Assembly: GCA_900553475.1 (NCBI GenBank)
Contig: USEF01000005.1
Span: forward strand, 1 to 27,849
Reading direction: 5' to 3'
Length of the DNA: 27,849 nucleotides
Source: an uncultured Collinsella sp.
GTDB taxonomy: Bacteria > Actinomycetota > Coriobacteriia > Coriobacteriales > Coriobacteriaceae
In this document: piece by piece, positions 7,540 through 14,158 of the stretch
How positions within the stretch are numbered: the stretch's first letter is position 1
How the letters are laid out: each line of letters opens with the position of its first letter
Notes under the pieces: generated by a model
What the model was told of the DNA's origin: nothing
The model's input: the letters and a program-made list of their open reading frames with translations, nothing else
Databases searched by the model: none
Translations under genes and position numbers: made by a program

Positions 7540-8004
7540 ATGGCGGATAACGAAGCGCTGTTTACGCCTGAGTTGGTGTTTTTTGATTGGGAGTGTGCGA
7601 CGCCGGATGAGGTGTTTGCGCGGCTCGAGGGCGAGCTTGCACCACGTGGCTACATTGCGTCCGGTTGGCTCGGCGCCGTTCGCACGCGCGAGGATGCCTA
7701 TCCCACGGGTCTTGCCATGCCGGCGGCAAACATTGCCATTCCGCATACCGATCCGGGGTTTGTGGCCAAGCCCTATATCGCGGTGGTGAAGCCCGCCGCG
7801 TCCGTGACATTTAACGCTATGGCTGGCATGGGCGCTCCGGTGCCGGTGCAGATCGTCATCAATCTGGGTATTGCCGAGCCGGGCGGCCAGGTCGAGGCCC
7901 TGCAGGCGCTCATGAACATCTTTATGGACGCCGATGCCGCAGCCGACGTGCTCGGCCAGACCACGCCCCAGGGCATGGTCGACGCCATCCGCCGCCACTT
8001 CTAA
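7540..8004 (+). CDS. PTS sugar transporter subunit IIA (fructose/galactitol IIA fold)
   Basis: A 154-residue IIA phosphocarrier. The active-site block PAANIAIPHTDP places the phosphorylated histidine at His69, matching the family AIPH motif. The remaining outline (VKPAASVTFNAM..., VQIVINLGIAEPGGQVEALQALMNIF) fits IIA proteins of the fructose-mannitol/galactitol class, closest in style to GatA. No IIB or IIC gene is in the window, so it either serves a permease elsewhere or has a regulatory role. ATG 7540 follows GAGAGGTGA. It lies between the purN terminator and a cluster of palindromic repeats, suggesting its own transcript. Confidence 0.85.
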   Translation: MADNEALFTPELVFFDWECATPDEVFARLEGELAPRGYIASGWLGAVRTREDAYPTGLAMPAANIAIPHTDPGFVAKPYIAVVKPAASVTFNAMAGMGAPVPVQIVINLGIAEPGGQVEALQALMNIFMDADAAADVLGQTTPQGMVDAIRRHF

Positions 8005-8018
8005 GGTGGGGCTGAGTC

Positions 8019-8099
8019 GGCACTTGGGGACGTTCCTTTTCTGCCGGCAGTAAGGGACAGTCCCGAAGTGCCGGCATATAAAGAACGTCCCCAAGTGCC
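8019..8099. repeat. Large nested palindrome with GGGGAC arms
   Basis: GGCACTTGGGGACGTTC (8019-8035) and GAACGTCCCCAAGTGCC (8083-8099) are perfect 17-base inverted repeats. Inside are CTGCCGGCAG (8041-8050), a second TGCCGGCA near 8070-8077, and GGGACAGTCCC (8053-8063), itself a palindrome. It lies 14 bases after the IIA stop. No coding sequence is supported here. Confidence 0.9.
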
Positions 8100-8110
8100 A
8101 AGTGCCAGAG

Positions 8111-8160
8111 CTGTCCCCTTTGCACCAAAATGGTGCAGATTAACCTGTCCCCAATGCACC
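8111..8160. repeat. Second palindromic repeat with CTGTCCCC flanks
   Basis: TTGCACCA and TGGTGCAG (about 8120-8137) form a hairpin around AAA. It is preceded by CTGTCCCC (8111-8118) and followed by CTGTCCCC and AATGCACC near 8146-8160. It belongs to the same GGGGACAG-core class as the palindrome just upstream but has different arms. Confidence 0.7.
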
Positions 8161-8228
8161 AAGCGTGTCGCGGGGGCCGCGTTGTGACACAATGGCGTTT
8201 GTTCGATTCGTTATGCGAAAGGCCAACT

Positions 8229-9449
8229 ATGGCAAATAAGAAAAAGAACTCCGAGGCCGCGCCGACGCCCGAGCAGCAGGCCCGCGCTGCCTCCAGCTCT
8301 CGCAAGAAGCAGCGCAAGACGTACGTGTCTAAGACCGTCAAGATTGTCCTGGTGGTCATCGGCGTGCTGGCGATGCTGCTCTCGGTCTCGGCCATGGCAT
8401 GCTCCGGTCTCATGTCGCAGGCAGAGGATACCTCGAGCTACAAGCTTACCGGCGGTGTTGCTGCAACTATCAACGGCACCAACCTCACCGAGGACACCGT
8501 GACCAAGCAAATCATGAGTATGCGCACGTCCTACGGCTACACCAAGGACAAGGACTGGGCGCAGTACCTGGTCGACAACGACCTCACACCCAAGAAGTAT
8601 CGCAAGCAGCTCATCGACTCCTACGCGCAGCAGATCCTGCTTCAGCAAGCGCAGAAGGAAAACGGCGTGACCGTCTCGGACGAGGAGGTCGAGAAGGCTT
8701 GGAAGGACGCGTGCAAGAGCGCGGGCGGTGCCAAGGCCTTTAAGAAGACCCTCAAGACCTACGGCTATACCGAGGACACCTACAAGGATTCGCTCAAGGA
8801 GAGCCTGGCGCAGCAGAAACTCAAGGATGCCGTGGCGCCCACCAGCAAGCCCAAGGACAGCGAGATCGTCGATTACATCAACGAGAACCTGTCTAACTAC
8901 AACGATGCTCGCCGCTCGTCGAACATCCTGATCAAGGTTGATTCCGACGCTTCCGACGAGGACAAGGCTGCCGCCAAGGCCAAGGCACAGGAGTGCCTGG
9001 ACAAGATCAACTCCGGTGAGCTGAGCTTTGAGGACGCCGTTGAGCAGTACTCCGAGGACACCGGTTCCAAGGAGAAGAAGGGCGATGTGGGCTGGGATAA
9101 GCTCACCACTTTCGTCGACAGCTACCAGACGGCGCTCGAGGGGCTCAACAAGGGCGACGTGAGCGACGTCGTCGAGTCGACCTATGGTTACCACATCATC
9201 AAGTGCACCGACTACTTCCATGTCGATAATCAGGTCGATGACATCAACCAGGTGCCCAAGGCCATCAAGAAGTACGTTTCCAATGTGGTGAAGACGCAAG
9301 CGGCCAGCACCGCGTACAGCGAGTGGCTGGAGCAGTACAAGAAGGATGCCGACATCACCGTTAACCCCATGCCCAAGGACGTGCCGTACAACGTCAGCCT
9401 GAAGGGCGTCACCAAGAGTTCGACCGACGATTCGTCGACGACTGAGTAA
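8229..9449 (+). CDS. PrsA-type foldase, parvulin peptidyl-prolyl isomerase
   Basis: A 406-residue exported protein expected to help fold secreted proteins at the outer face of the membrane. It has a long basic cytoplasmic N-terminus (1-36) and one hydrophobic segment (about 37-58). A SurA/PrsA-like N domain follows (AATINGTNLTEDTV...), then a parvulin domain from RRSSNILIKV through SFEDAVEQYSEDTGSKEKKGDVGW to YGYHIIKCTDY. The AMAC sequence after the hydrophobic segment is a poor lipobox, so a membrane anchor is more likely than a lipoprotein. The C-terminus is Ser/Thr-rich. ATG 8229 follows AAAGG (8218-8222); an in-frame start at 8130 falls in the repeat region. The yqeY gene follows after a hairpin. 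Confidence 0.9.
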   Translation: MANKKKNSEAAPTPEQQARAASSSRKKQRKTYVSKTVKIVLVVIGVLAMLLSVSAMACSGLMSQAEDTSSYKLTGGVAATINGTNLTEDTVTKQIMSMRTSYGYTKDKDWAQYLVDNDLTPKKYRKQLIDSYAQQILLQQAQKENGVTVSDEEVEKAWKDACKSAGGAKAFKKTLKTYGYTEDTYKDSLKESLAQQKLKDAVAPTSKPKDSEIVDYINENLSNYNDARRSSNILIKVDSDASDEDKAAAKAKAQECLDKINSGELSFEDAVEQYSEDTGSKEKKGDVGWDKLTTFVDSYQTALEGLNKGDVSDVVESTYGYHIIKCTDYFHVDNQVDDINQVPKAIKKYVSNVVKTQAASTAYSEWLEQYKKDADITVNPMPKDVPYNVSLKGVTKSSTDDSSTTE

Positions 9450-9454
9450 TCATG

Positions 9455-9480
9455 GGGCGGCGCTCGTGTGAGTGCCGTCC
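9455..9480 (+). terminator. Hairpin between prsA and yqeY
   Basis: GGGCGGCGCTC (9455-9465) pairs with GAGTGCCGTCC (9470-9480), eleven pairs including two G-T wobbles, around a GTGT loop. No T-run follows, so it may be a partial terminator or an mRNA-stability hairpin rather than a full stop. Confidence 0.45.
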
Positions 9481-9503
9481 GCACTATTGAGGAGGATTTG
9501 CAG

Positions 9504-9947
9504 ATGACCAACGAAGAGCTGCAGAAGGAAATGATTGCGGCCATGAAGGCCAAGGACAAAGTTCGCCTGTCCATCATTCGCCAGGTCAAGGCCGAGGTGA
9601 AGAATATCGAGGTCAACGAGCGCCGCGATGTGACCGAGGAAGACGTCAACAGCATGATCAAGCGTTTGATTAAGCAGACGAGCGAGACGTTGGAGATGTC
9701 CATCAAGGCCGGTACCGACCAAGAGCGTACCGACAACCTGACCGAGCAGGTCAAGATTCTGGAGAGCCTGCTGCCCGCGCAGGTTTCGGGTGAGGAGCTC
9801 GAGGCCCTGATCGAGCAGGTTATCGCCGAGCTGGGTGCCACGTCCAAGAAGCAGATGGGCCAGGTTATGGGTGCACTCGGCAAGGCCACCGGCGGCAACT
9901 TCGACAAGCCGGCCGCGGCAAAGATCGTCGGAGCAAAATTGGCGTAA
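9504..9947 (+). CDS. GatB/YqeY-domain protein
   Basis: A 147-residue YqeY-family protein with the C-terminal fold shared with the tail of GatB. It starts MTNEELQKEMIAAMKAKDKVRL and ends with GATSKKQMGQVMGAL..., both family hallmarks. The middle is mostly charged helix (TSETLEMSIKAGTDQERTDNL). Its cellular role is not well established; a link to tRNA-dependent amidation is inferred from the shared domain. The ATG at 9504 follows GAGGAGG (9489-9495); an earlier GTG at 9468 lies within the upstream hairpin. It is probably cotranscribed with the foldase gene. Confidence 0.9.
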   Translation: MTNEELQKEMIAAMKAKDKVRLSIIRQVKAEVKNIEVNERRDVTEEDVNSMIKRLIKQTSETLEMSIKAGTDQERTDNLTEQVKILESLLPAQVSGEELEALIEQVIAELGATSKKQMGQVMGALGKATGGNFDKPAAAKIVGAKLA

Positions 9948-9950
9948 TTT

Positions 9951-9978
9951 GTTACGCGGTTTTACCAAACCGCGTAAC
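9951..9978. terminator. Hairpin immediately after yqeY
   Basis: GTTACGCGGTTT (9951-9962) and AAACCGCGTAAC (9967-9978) are a perfect 12-base inverted repeat with a 4-base loop, five bases past the yqeY stop. Only the arms carry T, and no T-run follows on the plus strand. Confidence 0.6.
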
Positions 9979-10028
9979 GGCTCGACGCTGCAAACCCGCA
10001 CACGCGGCAATCTGACGTTCAATTTCAA

Positions 10029-10058
10029 GGGCGCGACCATAAGGTCTGCGCCCTTTCA
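10029..10058 (+). terminator. Terminator of the prsA-yqeY unit
   Basis: GGGCGCGACC (10029-10038) pairs with GGTCTGCGCCC (10043-10053), with one bulged base and an ATAA loop. TTTCATTTC follows. It is a plausible intrinsic terminator for the prsA-yqeY transcript. Confidence 0.7.
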
Positions 10059-10144
10059 TTTCACGTCACCTTGCTCGCGTGTACGGTTTTCGCTGACTTA
10101 TGCTCAACAAGGGCGGTTGGAGGAAGGGCGTCCCCCGCGGGCGC

Positions 10145-10209
10145 TCATTGGGGACGGGCTTAAATGAGTGCCCAATGAGCAGGTACTCATTTAAGTCTGT
10201 CCCCAATGA
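10145..10209 (+). repeat. 25-base-arm palindrome with a GGGGAC core
   Basis: The arms are 10145-10169 and 10185-10209, each 25 bases, reverse complementary except at two positions. At both the plus strand keeps a G-T wobble. Each arm contains the TCATTGGGGAC-type end and a TTAAATGAGT inner end. The 15-base loop repeats part of the arm (CCCAATGAG). Confidence 0.9.
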
Positions 10210-10289
10210 CTAGGTGCCGACGAGCAGGTGGAAGGTTGCGGGTTCTTTACGGGAATGTAGTGTGGGCTGCGAAAACGTGGTTCTTTCCG

Positions 10290-10295
10290 TACAAT
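10290..10295 (+). promoter_or_regulatory. Probable -10 box of the amino-acid ABC transporter operon
   Basis: TACAAT lies 35 bases before the ATPase start. The hexamer 17 bases upstream, CTGCGA, is a weak -35. The placement downstream of a terminator and palindrome fits the operon promoter. Confidence 0.4.
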
Positions 10296-10330
10296 AGTTC
10301 AACTCGTGTAAACGCAGGGAAGGGACATTC

Positions 10331-11062
10331 ATGGCAGACATGATCGAGATCAAGCATCTCAACAAGTACTTTGGCGACCTGCATGTGCTCAAAGATATCA
10401 ACCTCACCGTCAAGCGCGGCGAGAAGCTCGTAATGATCGGGCCTTCCGGTTCGGGTAAGTCGACGCTCATCCGTTGCGTCGATTATCTGGAGGAGCCCAC
10501 GTCGGGCGAGGTCGTCATCGACGGTACGCCGCTCACCAAAAAGAACCACCTGGAGATGGCTCGCAAGTATAGCTCCATGGTGTTTCAGCAGTTCAACCTG
10601 TATCCCAACATGACGGTGCTGGGCAACCTGACGCTCGCGCCCATCAAGCTACAAAAGAAGAGCAAGGAGGAGGCGACCGAGATCGCTATCGCCGCGCTCA
10701 AGCGTGTCGGCATGGCGCATAAGGCCGGCGAGTATCCGCAGAATCTCTCGGGCGGTCAGCAGCAGCGCATCGCCATCGCCCGTGCCCTGTGCACCAAGCA
10801 GCCCATCATCCTGTTTGACGAGCCGACCTCGGCACTCGACCCCGAGATGGTCCAGGAAGTTCTGGACGTCATGATCGAGCTCGCGCAGGAGGACATCACC
10901 ATGATCTGCGTGACGCATGAGATGGGCTTTGCGCGCCAGGTGGCCGACCGCGTCATCTTTATGGAGGACGGCCGCATTCTGGAGGAGGGCACGCCCGAGC
11001 ACTTCTTCGATAACCCCGAGAACCCGCGCTGTCGCGAGTTCCTGTCCAAGATTCTGCACTAG
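10331..11062 (+). CDS. Polar amino-acid ABC transporter ATP-binding protein (GlnQ/HisP type)
   Basis: The energising subunit of an amino-acid importer. The 243 residues carry Walker A GPSGSGKST (about 37-45), the Q-loop in MVFQQFNLYPNMTVLGN, signature LSGGQQQR, Walker B IILFDEPTSALDP and the H-loop VTHEMGFA. The QQFNL..HMTVL-like segment and the EEGTPEHFFDNPENPR end are typical of the polar amino-acid group. ATG 10331 follows AGGGA. It is the first of four transporter genes; the binding protein starts nine bases after its stop. Substrate cannot be told from the ATPase. Confidence 0.95.
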   Translation: MADMIEIKHLNKYFGDLHVLKDINLTVKRGEKLVMIGPSGSGKSTLIRCVDYLEEPTSGEVVIDGTPLTKKNHLEMARKYSSMVFQQFNLYPNMTVLGNLTLAPIKLQKKSKEEATEIAIAALKRVGMAHKAGEYPQNLSGGQQQRIAIARALCTKQPIILFDEPTSALDPEMVQEVLDVMIELAQEDITMICVTHEMGFARQVADRVIFMEDGRILEEGTPEHFFDNPENPRCREFLSKILH

Positions 11063-11070
11063 GCGCGGTG

Positions 11071-11946
11071 ATGGACATGACGGATATGACGAGGGAGGCC
11101 GTGTCGCGCCGTCACTTTTTGCAGCTGGCTGGCGCCAGCATGCTTGCGCTGACGGCGACCGCGCTTACCGGTTGCGGCAACTCCACCAGCGGCGAGGGCT
11201 CCGACAAGGGGTCCAAGCTTGCGGCCATCAAATCGCGTGGCCATCTGAATGCCGGCGTTAAGAAGGACGTTCCCGGCTACGGCTATTACGACACCGCCAA
11301 GGGCCGCTTTGAGGGCATGGAAGTCGATTTGTGCTACCAGATCGCTGCTGCCGTCTTTGGCGTGAGCTACAAGGAGGCCCGCGCCCAGGAGCTTGTCGAG
11401 TTTACTGACGTAACGCCCAAGACGCGCGGCCCGCTGATCGATAACGGTCAACTTGACGTGGTCGCGGCGACCTACACCATCACCGACGAGCGCAAGAAGA
11501 GCTGGGATTTCTCGACGCCGTACCGCACCGACTACGTGGGACTCATGGTCAAGAAGCGTTCGGGCTTTACCTCGATTGAGGACCTGGACGGCAAGGTCAT
11601 TGGCGTAAGCCAGGGTGCCACCACGCAGGGCCTGATCGAGCAGATGATCAAGGACAACGGCTTTAGCTGCAAGCCCGAGTTTAGGGCCTTTAGCGGCTAC
11701 CCCATCATCAAGAGTTCGCTCGACGCCGGCAATATCGACGTCTTTGCCATGGACCGCTCCACGCTGGCCGGCTATATGAACGAGACCGTTGAGCTGCTGC
11801 AGCCCGAGGTCAAGTTTGGCGAGCAGGGCTACGGCGTGGCGACCAAGAAGGGCTGCGACCTTTCGGCCGTGGTCGATCGGGTGATTTGCAACCGCCTAGC
11901 CGACGGCTGGCTCGACCAAGAGGTCAAGACCTGGGGTCTTGTATAG
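11071..11946 (+). CDS. Amino-acid ABC transporter substrate-binding lipoprotein
   Basis: The extracellular ligand-binding subunit, SBP family 3. The N-terminus has twin arginines (VSRRHFLQLAG, Arg13-Arg14), a hydrophobic core and the lipobox LTGC with Cys35, so it appears to be a lipoprotein with a Tat-like signal. The mature part begins KLAAIKSRGHLNAGVKKDVPG and includes FEGMEVDLC, DVVAATYTITDERKK..DFS.PY and the GVSQGATTQ lobe, all standard for family 3. Start choice is uncertain: GTG 11068 and ATG 11071 have weak ribosome sites, while GTG 11101 has GAGGGAGG upstream and would give a short signal beginning SRRHF. The last eight bases overlap the region just before the permease gene. Confidence 0.92.
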   Translation: MDMTDMTREAVSRRHFLQLAGASMLALTATALTGCGNSTSGEGSDKGSKLAAIKSRGHLNAGVKKDVPGYGYYDTAKGRFEGMEVDLCYQIAAAVFGVSYKEARAQELVEFTDVTPKTRGPLIDNGQLDVVAATYTITDERKKSWDFSTPYRTDYVGLMVKKRSGFTSIEDLDGKVIGVSQGATTQGLIEQMIKDNGFSCKPEFRAFSGYPIIKSSLDAGNIDVFAMDRSTLAGYMNETVELLQPEVKFGEQGYGVATKKGCDLSAVVDRVICNRLADGWLDQEVKTWGLV

Positions 11947-11971
11947 GCGCATCGTCCAAGGAAGGAATCAA

Positions 11972-12718
11972 ATGCTCGAAGGATTATTTGACGCCGACCG
12001 TTGGTCGACGACATTTCAAAACATGGGGCCCTTCTGGGAGGGCTTTGGCGTGACACTGCAGGTGGTCGTTGCCGGCCTGCTGTTGTCGCTGGTGCTGGGC
12101 ACGCTGCTGGGCGTGTTCTCTACCACTCGCTCGCGCGTGCTGCGCGCCATAAGCCGCGTGTACGTGGAGTTTTACCAGAACACCCCGTTGCCCGTGCAGG
12201 TGCTCTTTATGTACATGGCCGGTCCGCAGTTTTTGCAGGCCATAACCGGTGCCGACCAGCCGGTGCGCATCGCGCCGTTCGTGCTGGGCTTCTTGGGTGT
12301 GGGTCTGTATCACGCGGCCTACATCTCGGAGGTCATCCGCACTGGTATCGAGGCGGTTCCGCGCGGTCAGATGGAGGCGGCCCAGAGCCAGGGCTTCACC
12401 CGTGCGCAGGCATACTGGTACATCGTGCTGCCCCAGACGTTCAAGATCATTCTGCCGCCGCTGTGTAACCAGGCGCTCAACCTGGTCAAGAACACGTCGG
12501 TGCTGGCACTTGTGGCCGGCGGCGACCTTATGTACCGTTCCGACAACTTTGTGAGTCTGTACGGTTACCTGCAGGGATACATCGTCTGCTGCCTTATGTA
12601 CTTCATCATCTGCTTTCCGCTCGCCATGCTGGTGCAGTGGCTCGAGCGCCGCTCCAAGGAGCGTCCGCGCGGCGTGAGCCTGGCCGAGCTGGGGCTCGAC
12701 AACGTAGAGGAGGCCTAG
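11972..12718 (+). CDS. Amino-acid ABC transporter permease (first)
   Basis: A 248-residue membrane subunit of the HisM/GlnP family with about five hydrophobic segments, starting near residue 22 (VTLQVVVAGLLLSLVLGTLLG). The coupling loop EAAQSQGFTRAQAYWYIVLP, which contacts the ATPase, is present, as are VEFYQNTPLPVQVLF and the LVKNTSVLALVAGGDL block. ATG 11972 follows AAGGAAGGA (11959-11967); an earlier TTG in frame has no ribosome site. The next permease follows after three bases, with its ribosome site inside this gene's end. Confidence 0.95.
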   Translation: MLEGLFDADRWSTTFQNMGPFWEGFGVTLQVVVAGLLLSLVLGTLLGVFSTTRSRVLRAISRVYVEFYQNTPLPVQVLFMYMAGPQFLQAITGADQPVRIAPFVLGFLGVGLYHAAYISEVIRTGIEAVPRGQMEAAQSQGFTRAQAYWYIVLPQTFKIILPPLCNQALNLVKNTSVLALVAGGDLMYRSDNFVSLYGYLQGYIVCCLMYFIICFPLAMLVQWLERRSKERPRGVSLAELGLDNVEEA

Positions 12719-12721
12719 CGC

Positions 12722-13360
12722 ATGGAAATCTTCAACGCGTCCAACCTGCTCTACATTTGGGGCGGCTTTGTTAAGACGATCGAGATCTCGGCGCTGTCGA
12801 TCTTTTTCTCGCTCATCTTTGGCACGGTGCTGGCGCTTGTTAAAAGCTATGCGCCCCGCCCGTTCCGTATTTTGGTGAGTGCCTATATCGAGCTGTTCCG
12901 TTGCACGCCGAACCTGCTGTGGATCCTTTTTATCTACTTTACGGTGCAGGGTTTGGACATTGTGATTTCGACCATCGCCTTTACGCTGTTTACCAGCGCC
13001 GTTATGGCCGAGATTGTGCGCGGCGGTCTCAACTCGATTCCGCGCGGCCAGTTTGAGGCAGCGCAGAGCCAGGGCTTTGGCTTCTTTGCCACCATGTGCT
13101 ACATCATTCTGCCGCAGACGTTTAAGACGATCATTCCGGCGCTGTTTAGCCAGTGCACGACCGTCATTAAGGACAGCTCGTATCTTTCGGGCATTAACGT
13201 GGCCGAGCTCATGTACACGGCAAATGTCGTGATGGCCCACGCGATTGACCTGTCGCAGGTTCTTATGCTCTACGGCCTGGTGTTTGCGATGTACTTTGTG
13301 CTCAACTTTGGCATCTCGTTGCTGGTTCGCGCATATCAGAGGCGAATGGTGGCAGCGTAG
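12722..13360 (+). CDS. Amino-acid ABC transporter permease (second)
   Basis: A 212-residue partner permease of the same family, expected to pair with the preceding one as a heterodimer. Family marks are IELFRCTPNLLWILFIYF, the coupling loop EAAQSQGFGFFATMCYIILP and VIKDSSYLSGINVAELMY. It is a little shorter than its partner. The ribosome site GAGGAGG lies within the end of the upstream gene. The stop is followed immediately by a small palindrome (13362-13392). Confidence 0.95.
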   Translation: MEIFNASNLLYIWGGFVKTIEISALSIFFSLIFGTVLALVKSYAPRPFRILVSAYIELFRCTPNLLWILFIYFTVQGLDIVISTIAFTLFTSAVMAEIVRGGLNSIPRGQFEAAQSQGFGFFATMCYIILPQTFKTIIPALFSQCTTVIKDSSYLSGINVAELMYTANVVMAHAIDLSQVLMLYGLVFAMYFVLNFGISLLVRAYQRRMVAA

Positions 13361-13361
13361 A

Positions 13362-13392
13362 ATGTGGCAAAGGGACAGCCCCTTTGTCACAT
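13362..13392 (+). repeat. Short palindrome with a GGGACAG core
   Basis: ATGTGGCAAAGGG (13362-13374) pairs with CCCTTTGTCACAT (13380-13392); the only mismatch is a G-T wobble on the plus strand. The loop is ACAGC, making GGGACAG at the apex. It lies between the second permease and the kinase-like gene. Confidence 0.85.
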
Positions 13393-13408
13393 AGAGAAAG
13401 GAATCGCG

Positions 13409-14032
13409 ATGAGCGATCTGGAGAATAAGAAGAATCCTGTGGTCATTACCATCGCGCGCGACTTTGGCGCCGAGGGCCACGAGATTGGCCGCATGCTTGC
13501 CGACGAGTTGGGGATTCCGCTGTACGATAACGAGCTGCTGGTACGTGCGTCGCTGCGCGCGGGCGAGTCGCTCGATAAGATGGCCGCCTATGATGAGCGT
13601 CTGGCCGTGGAGAACATGGCGTTTCTGCCCGACCGCTACGATGCGCGTTCGTACTCGGATAAGTTGTTCCAAAAGATGAGCCAGGTGATTTTGGATCTGG
13701 GCGAGACCGAGAGCTGCATTATCGAAGGCCGTCTGTCCGATTACCTGCTGCGCAACAACCCCAACCACATTGCCGTGTTGGTGACCGCACCCTTTGAGGA
13801 CCGCGTCGAGATTGTGCGCAAGAAGCGTGGCCTTAACAAAAAGAAGGGCGCCAAGCTGGTCAAACAGCAGCAGAAGGCGCGCGAGGCGTTCTATAAGCGC
13901 TATAGCGCCGGCAAGTGGAAGATGACGAGCGGTAAAGACATCGTCGTCAACCGCGCCAAGCTGGGCCGCGAAGGCTGCAAGGACGTCATCGCCGCAGCCT
14001 ACCGCTACAAGGTGGCGCAGCTCGAAGGCTAA
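13409..14032 (+). CDS. Cytidylate kinase-like family protein
   Basis: A 207-residue P-loop-like protein of the cytidylate-kinase-like family. The N-terminal VVITIARDFGAEGHEIGRML replaces a classical Walker A in the way seen in this family (SR.FGSGG..IG). Further marks are LGIPLYDNELL, CIIEGRLSDYLLRNNPNHIAVLVTAPFEDRV and a basic helix IVRKKRGLNKKKGAKLVKQQQ. The natural substrate is not known; true cytidylate kinase activity should not be assumed. ATG 13409 follows GAAAGGA. It may be cotranscribed with the transporter through the small palindrome upstream, but that spacing is also compatible with its own expression. Confidence 0.85.
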   Translation: MSDLENKKNPVVITIARDFGAEGHEIGRMLADELGIPLYDNELLVRASLRAGESLDKMAAYDERLAVENMAFLPDRYDARSYSDKLFQKMSQVILDLGETESCIIEGRLSDYLLRNNPNHIAVLVTAPFEDRVEIVRKKRGLNKKKGAKLVKQQQKAREAFYKRYSAGKWKMTSGKDIVVNRAKLGREGCKDVIAAAYRYKVAQLEG

Positions 14033-14079
14033 CCGACCAAAACCATCACAAAGGTGCCTGTCCCCATCGTGGTGGTCGG
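14033..14079 (+). repeat. Degenerate palindrome with a CTGTCCCC core
   Basis: CCGACC (14033-14038) and ACCATCAC (14042-14049) pair imperfectly with GTGGTGGTCGG (14069-14079); the loop holds GGTGCCTGTCCCC. It starts at the kinase-like gene's stop. It looks like a decayed member of the GGGGACAG class. Confidence 0.55.
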
Positions 14080-14092
14080 GCGATCGGCATAG

Positions 14093-14130
14093 AAAAAGTC
14101 CCCGCCGGGCGTGTGCTCGACGGGAACTTT
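14093..14130 (-). terminator. Terminator of the nfnA-nfnB transcript
   Basis: Read on the minus strand, AAAGTTCCCGTCG pairs with CGGCGGGGACTTT; the two imperfect pairs are G-U wobbles on that strand. TTTTTC follows. It lies about 30 bases after the nfnB stop. Confidence 0.75.
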
Positions 14131-14158
14131 GCCGTTTGATGGCTAGCGTTGAGGGTGA

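Larger units (their letters stand above)
9948..10330. other. Intergenic region with three palindromes, no gene
   Basis: This 383-base spacer holds the hairpin after yqeY, a terminator at 10029-10058, a long GGGGAC-type palindrome at 10145-10209 and a probable -10 box for the amino-acid transporter. I see no coding sequence in it. Confidence 0.7.

Noticed and set aside
8019..8160. CRISPR array
   Set aside because: The repeats here are inverted, not direct, and spacing is irregular. No cas gene is in the window.
11984..13768. Long minus-strand frame opposite the permease genes (594 codons)
   Set aside because: The two permeases and the kinase-like gene on the plus strand are clear; the opposite frame shows no domain and crosses gene boundaries.
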